DNA of 64,000 bases from Pseudoalteromonas shioyasakiensis (GTDB taxonomy: Bacteria; Pseudomonadota; Gammaproteobacteria; Enterobacterales; Alteromonadaceae): the NCBI GenBank assembly GCA_013391845.1, contig CP058414.1, forward strand, positions 2,838,501 to 2,902,500. The letters run 5' to 3'. This document shows positions 54,801 to 64,000 of the stretch, piece after piece. Numbering within the stretch: the first letter of the stretch is position 1; every line of letters starts with the position of its first letter. Position numbers and translations under genes: made by a program. Below the pieces are notes generated by a model, which was given only the letters and a program-made list of their open reading frames with translations, was not told where the DNA came from and searched no databases.

Positions 54801-56042
54801 TTAATTAGTCTTGAACAAGCGAATCACAAATTTTGCTCCACCTAATGGTGAATCACACACTTCAGACTGCCCTTGATGCCAACTGACAATTTTAGCGACA
54901 ATTGCAAGACCTAACCCAAAGCCACCTGTTTTCTTATCACGGCTTTTATCTAAACGAGTAAATGGCTTAAAAATACTTTGCCACTCAGATTTAGCGATCC
55001 CTGGACCATCGTCTTCAACACTAATTTGTATCGAATCACCTAACTCTTCAAGGCTCACATGAATTTTGTGGTTTGCGTATTTTTGTGCATTGCCTAATAG
55101 GTTTTGAATACAACGCGCCATAAAATGCTCGTCACACTCGTAGTAAAGCTGCTTAGGTGCACTCACTGCTACCTCAATGTCAGTAGCAAATTCGAGCTTA
55201 TTCACCACACTGTTGATAAGCGCAGTAAGGTCACAAGAACGTGGTTTTAAACTCGGTTGATGTGAATCAAGCCGCGCATATTCCAGCATTTCGGAAACTA
55301 ATGCCTCTAGCTCTGCAATATCAGCCTGCATGTTATCAATGTAAGTATAAGATTTTTCATTCTCAACTTGCTCTTCAAGCATAGCAATTGCAAACTTTAA
55401 ACGAGCAAGTGGCGTTCTAAACTCATGAGAAACAGAAGAAGTAAGCTCTTGCTGTGCTGCTAGAAGGTATTGGATACGCTCTTGCATCGCATTGAGTGTA
55501 TCTGTGATTGGCAGGAAAAAGGATTTGGAAGCGTCTTGTAGTTCGAAGTCTTGCGCTCCTCCTACAGCTTCACAAGCAAGTGTGAGTTTATTAAAATCTC
55601 GCCATAGTAATAAGCTCCATAGCCCAATAGGCAAACCAATTACTGTTAATAATAAAAAGTAAGGCCAAACTGAGCTAAAATTTGGGTTTTCAACAGAAAG
55701 TGGACCTACTTGCAAAAGCTGTGTGTCGTTGATAGCAATATACCAAACCACCTTTTGCTCTTTATTAAACAAATACAGATGATGATCATTTTTGAGCTGT
55801 GATTTTAAATCATCTGGTAAAGCAAGGTCTGAGAGATTAATCAATTCGCTTTCATACTCTCGTTCTAGCGAAGCTAAACCATTATCCGTTTGGCTTAATA
55901 GCCATAGAGATTTACCAAATTCTTGGTCGAGGGCTATTTGTTGTTGAGTTTCTTCGTAGGGCCATAACTGTTCTATGACCCCACTAACAAGAAACAGAGA
56001 AACTATTATATAAAGATATAAGCTTGCAAATAGTTTCCCCAT
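54801..56042 (-). CDS. Sensor histidine kinase (module 2)
   Basis: 413 residues. Membrane helices at about 5-23 and 132-152 flank a periplasmic sensor of about 105 residues. The His box is SSVSHEFRTPLARLKFAIAM, the N box LGNAQKYANHK, G1 SVEDDGPGIAK and G2 GGFGLGLAIVAKIVSWHQG. The G2 region and the unusual length of the linker resemble the module 1 kinase (LGLAIVAKVADWHHG). It lies six bases after the regulator gene, so translation is probably coupled. Confidence 0.92.
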   Translation of the reverse strand: MGKLFASLYLYIIVSLFLVSGVIEQLWPYEETQQQIALDQEFGKSLWLLSQTDNGLASLEREYESELINLSDLALPDDLKSQLKNDHHLYLFNKEQKVVWYIAINDTQLLQVGPLSVENPNFSSVWPYFLLLTVIGLPIGLWSLLLWRDFNKLTLACEAVGGAQDFELQDASKSFFLPITDTLNAMQERIQYLLAAQQELTSSVSHEFRTPLARLKFAIAMLEEQVENEKSYTYIDNMQADIAELEALVSEMLEYARLDSHQPSLKPRSCDLTALINSVVNKLEFATDIEVAVSAPKQLYYECDEHFMARCIQNLLGNAQKYANHKIHVSLEELGDSIQISVEDDGPGIAKSEWQSIFKPFTRLDKSRDKKTGGFGLGLAIVAKIVSWHQGQSEVCDSPLGGAKFVIRLFKTN

Positions 56043-56048
56043 TAATGT

Positions 56049-56741
56049 TTACATATCCCATGCATCAGATACAAAGAGGTAACCTTGTCCCCAAACTGTT
56101 TTAATTCGGTATGGTTTATCACTGTTATCACCTAGCTTCTTGCGGATACGTGATACGCGTACATCAACTGTACGGTCTAAGCCATCATACTGACGGCCAA
56201 TCATATGCTGGTGCACATGTTCACGGCTTAACACTTCACCTGCATTTGATGCGAGTAACCAAAGTAGCTCAAATTCATGAGAAGTCAGTGTAATTTCACT
56301 GCCTTTTAGTGTAACGATGCGGCTAGTTTTATCAATAGTTAAATCACCAAAACTAAGCTCTTCAGGTGCTTTGTTAGTAGCTTGTCCACGACGTAATAAC
56401 GCATTAATACGCGCTAATAATACACGAGGCTCAGCAGGCTTGATTACATAATCATCTGCGCCGAGCTCCAAACCAATCACTTGGTCAAAGTCTTCACCTT
56501 TTGCTGTTAACATTAAAATAGGTAAGCTGAATTTATCACGAACCTGACGACACACACTAAAGCCGTCTTTACCTGGTAACATGACATCTAAAATCATTAG
56601 ATCAACAGGGTTGTTTTCAAGGTATTCAAATACTTCATCGCCGCGTTCAAGGACCGCAACATCCAACCCATTATGCTGAAGGTAATCACGTGTTAACTGC
56701 TGTAAGCCGAGATCATCTTCAACAAGTAAAATCTTTGCCAT
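56049..56741 (-). CDS. OmpR/PhoB-type response regulator (module 2)
   Basis: 230 residues. The receiver has LLVEDDLGLQQLTRDYLQHN, the phosphoacceptor Asp in LMILDVMLPGKDGFSV and YVIKPAEPRVLLARI. The winged helix contains SREHVHQHMIGRQYDGLDRT and IKTVWGQGYLFVSDAWD. It parallels the module 1 regulator almost residue by residue in the DNA-recognition region (GRxYDGLDRxVDV), so the two may share operator sequences. It precedes the kinase and follows the DUF3019 gene with 14 bases between, the same order and spacing as in module 1. Confidence 0.94.
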   Translation of the reverse strand: MAKILLVEDDLGLQQLTRDYLQHNGLDVAVLERGDEVFEYLENNPVDLMILDVMLPGKDGFSVCRQVRDKFSLPILMLTAKGEDFDQVIGLELGADDYVIKPAEPRVLLARINALLRRGQATNKAPEELSFGDLTIDKTSRIVTLKGSEITLTSHEFELLWLLASNAGEVLSREHVHQHMIGRQYDGLDRTVDVRVSRIRKKLGDNSDKPYRIKTVWGQGYLFVSDAWDM

Positions 56742-56755
56742 TGGTTGCTCCTAAA

Positions 56756-57142
56756 TTAAAAAAAGCTCCACGGTGAGCGTAACCTACGCCTCGTTGTTTT
56801 TGCTTCGGTGCTTTGCACTTCGACTTTTGCTGTCGCAATTTTACTCCCCGTGTGCGGATTGACTAAGGAGTATATTGTTTCAATCTGAACCCGCGCTTTA
56901 TGGCTGAAAACCCCTGAACTAGTGTCGTTCCAGCATTGAATTTTCTGATTATTTTGGTACAAACACAAATCTTGAGGCTGTTGACTTTGCCAACTCATTT
57001 TTAACTCAAGATCACAAAATTCGTGCTGTTGTAATACAACGCACACTTTTGGTGTGATATCAAACTGAGTCGCTTGTGCATAGCTTGGGGAAGCCCAAAT
57101 AACAGCAACAAACACACACAGACTAAAAGCAAAATACTTCAT
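56756..57142 (-). CDS. DUF3019 family periplasmic protein (module 2)
   Basis: 128 residues with a signal peptide (ends SPSYA). The four Cys conserved with module 1 appear in CVVLQQHEFC, DLCLYQNNQK and IQCWND; the basic tail is TKTTRRRLRSPWSFF-like. Function unknown. It begins two bases after the MipA gene and ends 14 bases before the response regulator. Confidence 0.85.
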   Translation of the reverse strand: MKYFAFSLCVFVAVIWASPSYAQATQFDITPKVCVVLQQHEFCDLELKMSWQSQQPQDLCLYQNNQKIQCWNDTSSGVFSHKARVQIETIYSLVNPHTGSKIATAKVEVQSTEAKTTRRRLRSPWSFF

Positions 57143-57143
57143 A

Positions 57144-58028
57144 TTAAAAAATATGATTGAATCCTATAAATGCAGTCATCGAGTACGTGTGTTCAAAAAG
57201 CGGACTGTCATCCACGGCTGAGTAGTCATAATATGCTAAATGAAAACGAAGAGAGTTAGCCTCACTCAGGGGCCAACGGGCGTCGATTTTAGCATAAGGT
57301 TGCCAGCTACTGCCAACATCAATTTCCCCATATGAGGACTCTTCTGCCGATAAACCATAAAAATAATCATTTAGTCTGGCTGATTTGTACCAGATCCCTA
57401 GGCTAGGTGCGACCGATAAGTTTCCTATACGGTGATGTGATTGCCATTGTAAAGCACTACGCAAACCGTTATAAACTCCGGAAACATCGGTCAACGCTTG
57501 TACAGAGATAACATGATTATTTCGAATATAGTGATAACTTAAGCCAGCATCTAAAGCCCAGCGTCTTTTTTTAATATCGCTTGTAGATACAGACTTTTCT
57601 GCCAGTTCATTACTGGTGGTCGATTCAACAATAAAACTATTTGATGTTTGCAGTGCAAATATATTACTTGGATGGAAATCTATAAAGAAACGCATCTCAG
57701 GGTTGAACTCAGTAACAAAGTTAACGACGTGACTATCACTCTCTTGTAATGAATAACCTAAACGGCCATTATCAAAGAACCATTTTTCACCATAAAAAGC
57801 GATTTCAGGCAGCACGAGCAAAGGTAAGTTATCACCTCCATGAAGTGGATTCGTGATCACCCCCGCACCTGTATTAATACTTAGATGCCATTGCTGGGTA
57901 TCAATCTGTTGATTTGCCACACGGCTTTCACGTTCAGTGCGCGTTGAGTCATCAGCGCTTGCTTGACTCACTAGCATGCCAAATATGGCATAAACCAGTG
58001 CGCACATCCTGATCGTTTGAGATTTCAT
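57144..58028 (-). CDS. MipA/OmpV family outer membrane protein (module 2)
   Basis: 294 residues from the ATG at 58028, which begins a good signal peptide (MKSQTIRMCALVYAIFGMLV ending SQASA). The frame continues upstream to 58100 but would add a second hydrophobic segment without a ribosome site. Barrel blocks: WHLSINTGAGVITNPLHGGD, LVLPEIAFYGEKWFFDN, VQALTDVSGVYNG, YFYGLSAEESSYG and the terminal strand ending FNHIF. It belongs to the same family as module 1 but is clearly diverged. It is the first gene of the module 2 operon, which runs toward module 1. Confidence 0.86.
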   Translation of the reverse strand: MKSQTIRMCALVYAIFGMLVSQASADDSTRTERESRVANQQIDTQQWHLSINTGAGVITNPLHGGDNLPLLVLPEIAFYGEKWFFDNGRLGYSLQESDSHVVNFVTEFNPEMRFFIDFHPSNIFALQTSNSFIVESTTSNELAEKSVSTSDIKKRRWALDAGLSYHYIRNNHVISVQALTDVSGVYNGLRSALQWQSHHRIGNLSVAPSLGIWYKSARLNDYFYGLSAEESSYGEIDVGSSWQPYAKIDARWPLSEANSLRFHLAYYDYSAVDDSPLFEHTYSMTAFIGFNHIF

Positions 58029-58145
58029 TGTTATTTTACGACCAAAGAAATTTATGCAATAAAAGCATAATATCAAGATGTGAACAAACTGTCGTTGCAA
58101 GGTTACAACTATTCACAAATTTGATACATATATCGATTAAGTTTG

Positions 58146-59195
58146 TTACTCTTCGACGATTTCTATGCGATTGCGACCATGCTCTTTTGCTAAATAAAGC
58201 GCTTTATCAGCTTTAGCAATCAGTTGTTCCGGTTTACTATTTTTAGCTTTAATAGCAATACCAAAGCTTGCTGTCACTTGGCTTAACACCTTGTCAGATT
58301 TAGGATTTTTAATTTGTAGTTTAGTAACAGCCTGACGTAGTTGCTGGGTAAAGTTAGTCATATCACTAATGCTGGCAAACTGAGCCGTGAAACAAAACTC
58401 TTCGCCACCATAACGATAAGCTTGGCCAACACTTGAAACATGCTTAAGTAGTTTTGCTGAAACAGCTCGTAAAACTTGATCTCCTTTTTGGTGACCAAAG
58501 GTGTCGTTAAACTGTTTAAAGTGATCGATATCGACCATTGTAAGCACGGCGACTTCAGCTAAATTATTAGTTTGGCAAAATCGCGTTATATCTTCATCAA
58601 ACTTACCACGATTATAAAGCCCAGTCAGAGGGTCTTTTTCAGCTTTACTTCTTGACCTAACAAGCTCTTGCTTTAGCTCTGTAATTTCGGAGTACGCCAT
58701 AGCGAGTTGGTTTTGAAAATCTTGCGCACGGCTTTGCAAAGCTGCCGACTCATCACTTAAACGCTCTACACAATCAAGTACATCATCAAAGCCACTTTCT
58801 TGGCTTATATCAGCACTCGTTAGTGTTTCACGACACTCTTGCAGCGCCTGATTAAATTCAGTTGAGTAATTTAGTGCTTCGTTAATATCTTGATGTACCT
58901 TGCCAACAACATCGTTAAAGCCGCTAGAGAGCTGATAAAATAGTGCCAAGTCATCCCGAGATAAGTACTTATCGAAAAGCCGTTTTGCCTGCTCATGACT
59001 ACAAGTATTGTGTTGTTTAATAATACTATCGAGCTCTTTACTTAACTTTTGATTTTTATCACTCACATAGCAATACCAAAGCGCATAATTAAGCGGCGTA
59101 ATTGGCATCTTGTATTTTACCATTAGAGGAATTGCTAGCTTCAGACAATGGCTCGAGTAGCTTAAAGAGTGGTCGGCTTGCGCTGAGAGTATCAT
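58146..59195 (-). CDS. Diguanylate cyclase (GGDEF domain)
   Basis: 349 residues. The C-terminal GGDEF domain (about 185-345) has DPLTGLYNRGKFDED, the active-site loop RYGGEEF, and a Lys-rich end (ADKALYLAKEHGRNRIEIVEE). The GGEEF form is fully active in known enzymes. The expected RxxD inhibitory site five residues upstream of the loop is not obvious (KHVSSVGQAYRYGGEEF). The N-terminal part (about 1-175) is helical and cytoplasmic, with a coiled coil. It should make cyclic di-GMP and influence motility against biofilm. The promoter side carries no known operator. Confidence 0.93.
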   Translation of the reverse strand: MILSAQADHSLSYSSHCLKLAIPLMVKYKMPITPLNYALWYCYVSDKNQKLSKELDSIIKQHNTCSHEQAKRLFDKYLSRDDLALFYQLSSGFNDVVGKVHQDINEALNYSTEFNQALQECRETLTSADISQESGFDDVLDCVERLSDESAALQSRAQDFQNQLAMAYSEITELKQELVRSRSKAEKDPLTGLYNRGKFDEDITRFCQTNNLAEVAVLTMVDIDHFKQFNDTFGHQKGDQVLRAVSAKLLKHVSSVGQAYRYGGEEFCFTAQFASISDMTNFTQQLRQAVTKLQIKNPKSDKVLSQVTASFGIAIKAKNSKPEQLIAKADKALYLAKEHGRNRIEIVEE

Positions 59196-59397
59196 GAGTC
59201 TAGGCCATGAAAATTTTTATTATTTCAATTAAGTTAACAACACCCAAAGAAAAATCAATGAAAAAGGATTTTGACAGACTAAAACCAGTAAAAACCACGA
59301 AAAAATTTTACAAAAACCAATACTAAATAACTAATTAAAGTGTGCGGTTGTATCTATGTAAAAGTTTAAATTAAAGTCAAAGCCACTAGTTATTAAG

Positions 59398-60300
59398 TTA
59401 AATTGCTTGCTGGGTAAGCGATTGAGCAATACTCCAAATCGCGTTGAGTGCAGGATCATGACGCTCTTTATTTAGTACGGCTAGACCAATTTCGAAACCT
59501 GCAATAGTTTGTTCTGCATCACTAACAATTTGCACTTTATCTTTGAGCGGGCTGTTATCCAGTACTATTTTTGGCACCATAGCAATACCTAAACCTAGAC
59601 TCACCATAGAGACCATAGCTTCATGACCTGCAACCTGCGCATATATACGGCCATGAATATTTTTTTTACGCCACCACTGCTCAAGGCGCTGCCTTGATAA
59701 ACCTTGCTCAGCAACAATAAATTCTAAATCTGACCAATCAATTTGCTCATTTGCTGACAGTTTTTCGCTGATCGGGCACACAATTTTTGGCGCAATCAAT
59801 ACTAGTGGCGAATAACCAACACTAGTAAAGGCAATTTGTCCCGGTAGTTTTGTTGGTTTAGCAGCAATTGCCATATCTTCATGACCATCTAAAACACGAT
59901 TTATTGCTAATGCAGGGTCACCAGTATTCAAAGTAATTTCAATATATGGGTGCTGCATACGCAGTTGTTCAAGTATTTGATGTAAAAAACTATATGAGGC
60001 AGTTACAGAGCAATAAATACTGACATTGCCATAAACATGCTGTTGCGGCTCTTGTACATTAGCTTTAAAACGATGCCAGTTAGCAAGCGTCGCATTAGCG
60101 TACTCAATAAATGACTCACCCTCGCGGGTTAATTTTACGGTGCGATTATCCCTATTAAATAACACCACCCCAACCTCTTCTTCGAGTTGCTTGATGTTCC
60201 GACTCAAGGTTGGCGCACTGATATGGCAAAGCTCACTGGCTCTTGCAAAGTGTAGCGTCTTTGCTAACGCCAAAAAGTAATTAAGATGTTTATGATCCAT
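59398..60300 (-). CDS. ilvY: LysR-type activator of ilvC
   Basis: 300 residues of the LysR family: HTH at about 1-60 (KHLNYFLALAKTLHFARASE, then SAPTLSRNIKQLEEEVGVVL) and a periplasmic-binding-like effector domain (about 90-295). The divergent position next to ilvC, 146 bp apart, and the length identify it as IlvY, which binds acetolactate/acetohydroxybutyrate and activates ilvC. Two palindromes in the gap are the likely operators. The name rests mainly on context. Confidence 0.9.
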   Translation of the reverse strand: MDHKHLNYFLALAKTLHFARASELCHISAPTLSRNIKQLEEEVGVVLFNRDNRTVKLTREGESFIEYANATLANWHRFKANVQEPQQHVYGNVSIYCSVTASYSFLHQILEQLRMQHPYIEITLNTGDPALAINRVLDGHEDMAIAAKPTKLPGQIAFTSVGYSPLVLIAPKIVCPISEKLSANEQIDWSDLEFIVAEQGLSRQRLEQWWRKKNIHGRIYAQVAGHEAMVSMVSLGLGIAMVPKIVLDNSPLKDKVQIVSDAEQTIAGFEIGLAVLNKERHDPALNAIWSIAQSLTQQAI

Positions 60301-60310
60301 ACCACCACCA

Positions 60311-60365
60311 TTTCATTTTATGAAATACTTTAATTCAAATATATCATTTTACGCAAGGTAAAAAA
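60311..60365. promoter_or_regulatory. Two candidate IlvY operators
   Basis: TTTCATTTTATGAAA (60311-60325) and TTTTACGCAAGGTAAAA (60349-60365) are perfect inverted repeats. The first contains a T-N11-A core, the usual LysR box. Together they lie between the starts of ilvY and ilvC, matching the tandem operators O1 and O2 of E. coli ilvYC. Confidence 0.5.
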
Positions 60366-60446
60366 TTGCATAGTGTTAAGACATACAAAGAACACTACGT
60401 CGGTTCTTTGATTTTCTAACAAAATTGTATTTATAGGACACTAACA

Positions 60447-61919
60447 ATGGCGAATTATTTTAATACTCTTCCTTTAAGAGAGCAGTTAGCGCAATTAGCG
60501 CAGTGTGAATTTATGGACCCAGCAGAGTTTGCTGATGGTGTAGACGCTTTAAAAGGGAAAAAACTCGTTATTGTCGGTTGTGGCGCACAAGGCCTTAACC
60601 AAGGTTTAAATTTACGTGACTCAGGTTTAGATGTTTCTTATACATTGCGTGAATCAGCTATTGCTGAGCGTCGTCAATCTTTCTTAAACGCATCTGAAAA
60701 TGGTTTTACTGTAGGCACATATGAAGAGCTTATCCCAACAGCAGATGTAGTATTAAACCTAACACCTGATAAACAACATACCGCTGTTGTAAATGCTATT
60801 ATGCCTTTAATGAAGCAAGGCGCAACGCTTGCTTACTCACATGGTTTCAATATTGTTGAAGAAGGCATGCAAATCCGTGAAGACTTAACGGTTATCATGG
60901 TTGCACCTAAGTGCCCTGGATCGGAAGTACGTGAAGAATATAAGCGTGGCTTTGGTGTACCAACATTGATTGCGGTTCACCCAGAAAATGATCCTCAAGG
61001 CCATGGCCTAGCTCAAGCTAAAGCTTATGCAGCTGGTACCGGTGGTCATCGTGCTGGCGTATTAAAATCATCATTCATTGCGGAAGTTAAATCTGACTTG
61101 ATGGGTGAGCAAACGATTCTATGCGGTATGCTACAAACCGGTTCATTACTATGCTTCGACAAAATGGTTGAAAAAGGTATTGATGCAAGCTACGCGTCTA
61201 AACTAATCCAATACGGTTGGGAAGTGATCACTGAAGCACTTAAGTATGGCGGTGTTACTAACATGCTTGACCGTTTATCAAATCCAGCAAAAGTAAAAGC
61301 ATTTGAATTAAGTGAAGAGCTTAAAACAATTATGCGTCCACTTTACAATAAGCATATGGATGACATCATTAGCGGTGAATTTTCTCGTGGCATGATGGCT
61401 GATTGGGCTGAAGATGACGCAAAATTACTAGCTTGGCGCGCCGAAACAGCAGAAACCGCATTCGAGAAACAACAAAATACAGATCAAGAAATCAGCGAGC
61501 AAGCATTCTTCGACCAAGGTATTTTAATGGTTGCCATGGTTAAAGCAGGTGTTGAGTTGGCCTTCGAAACCATGACTGCGGCAGGTATCATCGCTGAATC
61601 TGCTTACTATGAATCACTACACGAAACGCCACTTATCGCGAATACCATTGCTCGTAAGAAGCTTTTCGAAATGAACCGAACTATTTCAGATACTGCAGAG
61701 TATGGCTGTTACTTATATAACCACGCGTGTTTACCGTTGCTGCAAGATTTTATGAAAAATATCGATACAGATGTAATTGGTAAAGGTCTTGATAGTGCTA
61801 GCAACCAAGTTGATAACCAAACCTTGATTGCCGTGAATAAAGCACTGCGCGAGCACCCGGTTGAAATTATTGGTAGCAAGCTACGTGGTTACATGTCAGC
61901 AATGAAGAAAATTGTTTAA
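60447..61919 (+). CDS. ilvC: Ketol-acid reductoisomerase (class II)
   Basis: Second step of valine and isoleucine synthesis, converting acetolactate to dihydroxyisovalerate with NADPH. The nucleotide motif is [24 protein letters not shown] ([15 protein letters not shown]). Metal ligands lie in [12 protein letters not shown] and in ISDTAEYG of the duplicated knotted domain. At 490 residues it is the long class II form of enterobacteria and marine gammaproteobacteria (class I has about 330). The start follows TATAGGACACTAACA. It is regulated by IlvY. Confidence 0.97.
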   Translation: MANYFNTLPLREQLAQLAQCEFMDPAEFADGVDALKGKKLVIVGCGAQGLNQGLNLRDSGLDVSYTLRESAIAERRQSFLNASENGFTVGTYEELIPTADVVLNLTPDKQHTAVVNAIMPLMKQGATLAYSHGFNIVEEGMQIREDLTVIMVAPKCPGSEVREEYKRGFGVPTLIAVHPENDPQGHGLAQAKAYAAGTGGHRAGVLKSSFIAEVKSDLMGEQTILCGMLQTGSLLCFDKMVEKGIDASYASKLIQYGWEVITEALKYGGVTNMLDRLSNPAKVKAFELSEELKTIMRPLYNKHMDDIISGEFSRGMMADWAEDDAKLLAWRAETAETAFEKQQNTDQEISEQAFFDQGILMVAMVKAGVELAFETMTAAGIIAESAYYESLHETPLIANTIARKKLFEMNRTISDTAEYGCYLYNHACLPLLQDFMKNIDTDVIGKGLDSASNQVDNQTLIAVNKALREHPVEIIGSKLRGYMSAMKKIV

Positions 61920-61951
61920 CCCTGGAAAGTAAGTTTCGCTTGTTAGAAACC

Positions 61952-61987
61952 AAGCCCAATTGCTTATATGCTTTGGGCTTTTTTTTT
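61952..61987 (+). terminator. Terminator of ilvC
   Basis: AAGCCCAA and TTGGGCTT form a stem with a 13-base loop followed by a run of T. Confidence 0.88.
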
Positions 61988-62106
61988 GTCCCTACATTGA
62001 TTCGTCATCTATAAAGTGTATGCTAAAATTACTGACTTAAATGTTGTAAACTAAGACACTTTCATGGCGTTAAATCAACTCACCATTACTAAAAAAATTA
62101 CACTGC

Positions 62107-63978
62107 TTGGCAGTTTCTATCGCCCTAATTGTTGCTGCGTTAATCGGCGCAACGGCTATATATAGTGCAAAACAAATCATTGAACAACGAATGATTGAAT
62201 CTGAACTACCTAGCAAATTGCAAGCAATTGATAATTATATTACTCATGATATAAATCAAATGATCAGTGCGGCAGAGCAGCTATCTAGTAACGAATTTGT
62301 ATTAGAATGGGCTCGCTCAGGTAATACTGATGACAAGACTTTGCTTAAAGAGCTCAACCGCCTTGTTAAGCAATACGACTTAGCAACTGCTTCGTGGGCT
62401 AATCGAGAAACTGCACAATATTGGAACCAAGATGGCTTTTTGCGAGTTTTAACCAAAGAGCAGGATGGCTGGTTTTATGCGTTTACCAACACTACACAGC
62501 CTTTTTCAATCAGTATCTATCAAGAATCACCCACTGATGTAAAAATGTTTGTAAATCACCAGCAAACCAATGGGATTGGTTTAGCAGGCCTTGCAAAAAG
62601 TATTGACGATATGCAAGCAATGTTACAGCGTTTTAAAATTGAAGAGACTGGTTTTGTTTACATTGCCGATAAAAACGGCCTAATTCAGCTTCATAAAGAC
62701 GAGAGCAAAGTCGCCAAAGCTAAATTAGATGACGTTTATAAAACTGCTATCACTCGTTCTCTGTTAACTCAAAGTGAATTCAATTTACAGGAAATCGATC
62801 TTGATGGTGAAGCGACATTAGTAGCCGCAAGCCCAATCCAAAACACAGATTTATTTGTCATTGCCCAAGTCCCTAAGCACGAAGTATTTTCTAGCATCCA
62901 AGTTTTACAATGGCAAATTATCAGCTTTGCAATTGTTATTGCCCTCATTGCAAGTTTTGCTGGTTTAGTGCTTGCACGTACACTATCATCGCCGCTGTCT
63001 AAAATGGCAGAGTTGTTTACTCGTTTAGGGTCAGGTGATGCAAATTTAGCTTATCGTTTGCCAGCTTCCGAACAACCTGAACTCGCTAACTTGTCAGCAG
63101 GCTTTAACCAATTCATCTCTAAGATTGAGACTGCTATCAGCCAAGTTGCCCAAGAAAGTAGTGAAATAAGACAAAGCGCTGATCATGTGTTTAAGCAAGC
63201 ACAGAAGAACTCTGAAGCGCTAGATAATCAAAAAGAACAAACAATTTCGGTCGCAGCAGCGATTAATGAAATGGGTGCGACAGTGCAAGAAATTGCCTCA
63301 AGCGCAGCTAATACGGCTAAACTCACTGAAAACAGTAAACAAAATACCGAACAAAGTCATACTCAGGTAACACAAAGCAAAGAAGCAATTATAGAACTTG
63401 CATGCGATATCGATAACATCACTGAGCAAGTAAACGAGCTTGCAAATAAAACGCAAGCTATCGCCAGTATTGTTGACTCTATCAGAGGTATTTCTGAGCA
63501 AACTAATCTATTAGCACTTAATGCTGCAATTGAGTCTGCTCGTGCTGGTGAGCACGGCCGAGGCTTTGCTGTTGTAGCCGATGAAGTAAGAGCGCTTGCT
63601 AATCGCACTTCACAATCAACAACTGAAATTCAAACGATGATCAGTGAACTTACCAGTACCTCTGATTTAGTGGTTAATCACATCAACCACTCGAAATCAC
63701 AAGCACAGTTAAGCGTTGATGCAATGCAAAGCTCTGTTGAATTACTTAATGCCATTAACGATGCTGCCAATGAAATAAACGATATGGCAACCTTAATAGC
63801 AACTGCGACCGAAGAGCAAAGTAATGTAGTCGCAGATGTCGGTCGTAATATTGAGCAAATAAGTGACATTAGTGACAACGTCATGCGTGAACAAATTGAC
63901 AGTGAACAAGCAATCAAAGACTTAGCGAACAGTGCACAAACCCTTGATGATCTTGTTGCGACGTTTGATAAACGCTGA
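62107..63978 (+). CDS. Methyl-accepting chemotaxis protein, N-terminus apparently frameshifted
   Basis: A chemoreceptor: membrane helix at about 1-20, periplasmic sensor of about 250 residues (Cache-like blocks [19 protein letters not shown]), second helix (about 280-300), HAMP (about 300-350) and a complete signalling hairpin ([20 protein letters not shown]). The frame opens only with TTG at 62107. An ATG at 62064 starts [15 protein letters not shown], the cytoplasmic opening expected before [12 protein letters not shown], but in a frame one base different; joining the two frames near 62103-62108 restores a normal receptor of about 637 residues. Either the start codon is unusual, or one extra base in CTGCTTGGCAG broke the gene (or is a reading error). 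Confidence 0.9.
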   Translation: MAVSIALIVAALIGATAIYSAKQIIEQRMIESELPSKLQAIDNYITHDINQMISAAEQLSSNEFVLEWARSGNTDDKTLLKELNRLVKQYDLATASWANRETAQYWNQDGFLRVLTKEQDGWFYAFTNTTQPFSISIYQESPTDVKMFVNHQQTNGIGLAGLAKSIDDMQAMLQRFKIEETGFVYIADKNGLIQLHKDESKVAKAKLDDVYKTAITRSLLTQSEFNLQEIDLDGEATLVAASPIQNTDLFVIAQVPKHEVFSSIQVLQWQIISFAIVIALIASFAGLVLARTLSSPLSKMAELFTRLGSGDANLAYRLPASEQPELANLSAGFNQFISKIETAISQVAQESSEIRQSADHVFKQAQKNSEALDNQKEQTISVAAAINEMGATVQEIASSAANTAKLTENSKQNTEQSHTQVTQSKEAIIELACDIDNITEQVNELANKTQAIASIVDSIRGISEQTNLLALNAAIESARAGEHGRGFAVVADEVRALANRTSQSTTEIQTMISELTSTSDLVVNHINHSKSQAQLSVDAMQSSVELLNAINDAANEINDMATLIATATEEQSNVVADVGRNIEQISDISDNVMREQIDSEQAIKDLANSAQTLDDLVATFDKR

Positions 63979-64000
63979 CACGTTTTGTAACAGTTAACCC

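Noticed and set aside
1..64000. CRISPR arrays, prophage, insertion sequences with transposase, toxin-antitoxin pairs
   Set aside because: No regularly spaced repeats, no phage structural genes and no transposase or integrase frames were seen in the window.

Overview
The window looks like a chromosomal segment of a marine gammaproteobacterium of the Alteromonadales, most probably Pseudoalteromonas or a close relative. The evidence is the rather AT-rich DNA, the Na+-type polar flagellar motor protein MotY next to RNase T, a FimV hub protein, a large TonB-dependent receptor, the tmRNA tag ANDDNYALAA, the long (class II) form of IlvC and a dispersed inverted-terminus repeat of a kind I associate with this group. 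The assignment rests on recognition of families, not on a database search.

Layout. 1-1000: the start of a TetR regulator and one copy of a dispersed repeat. 1-13.5 kb: a secreted M28 peptidase, then the leftward block fabB, pdxB, asd, fimV, with mnmC divergent from fabB across a FabR-like operator. 13.5-18.5 kb: an NAD(P)-binding protein, a second copy of the repeat, a periplasmic binding protein paired with a chemoreceptor, a TSUP permease and an enoyl-CoA hydratase-like protein. 18.7-21.2 kb: an AT-rich accessory patch (shortened DUF2235 hydrolase, Sel1-like protein, secreted EF-hand-type protein) that abuts the 3' end of the tmRNA gene at 21673-22031. 22.3-31 kb: a FapA-like protein, rnt, motY, an EamA exporter preceded by a candidate leader peptide and attenuator, an aromatic amino acid permease, ggt, an acetyltransferase and a small lipoprotein. 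31-36.7 kb: a TonB receptor, a CsgD-like regulator, two lipoproteins and a membrane Cache-type protein.

36.9-43.6 kb is the conserved housekeeping block rlmE-ftsH-folP-glmM-tpiA-secG-tRNA-Leu(GAG), with yhbY divergent from rlmE. 43.7-45.7 kb holds a serine hydrolase and a lipoprotein. 45.9-58.1 kb is the most unusual region: two paralogous four-gene modules (MipA/OmpV outer membrane protein, DUF3019 protein, OmpR-type regulator, histidine kinase) face each other as mirror images, enclosing an NSS transporter, an ElaA-like acetyltransferase, Spo0M, a Kef-type antiporter and two small proteins. 58.1-64 kb: a diguanylate cyclase, the divergent ilvY/ilvC pair with two palindromes between them, and a second chemoreceptor whose N-terminus seems to be frameshifted.

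The strongest candidate for an undescribed system is the leader upstream of the EamA exporter (26647-26859). It combines a promoter with a perfect -35 box, a 27-codon open frame ending in Met-Cys-Cys-Gly, and four segments able to form either an antiterminator or a terminator. The second candidate is the mirrored MipA/DUF3019/two-component module. All statements come from reading the sequence; no alignment, folding or search was run.
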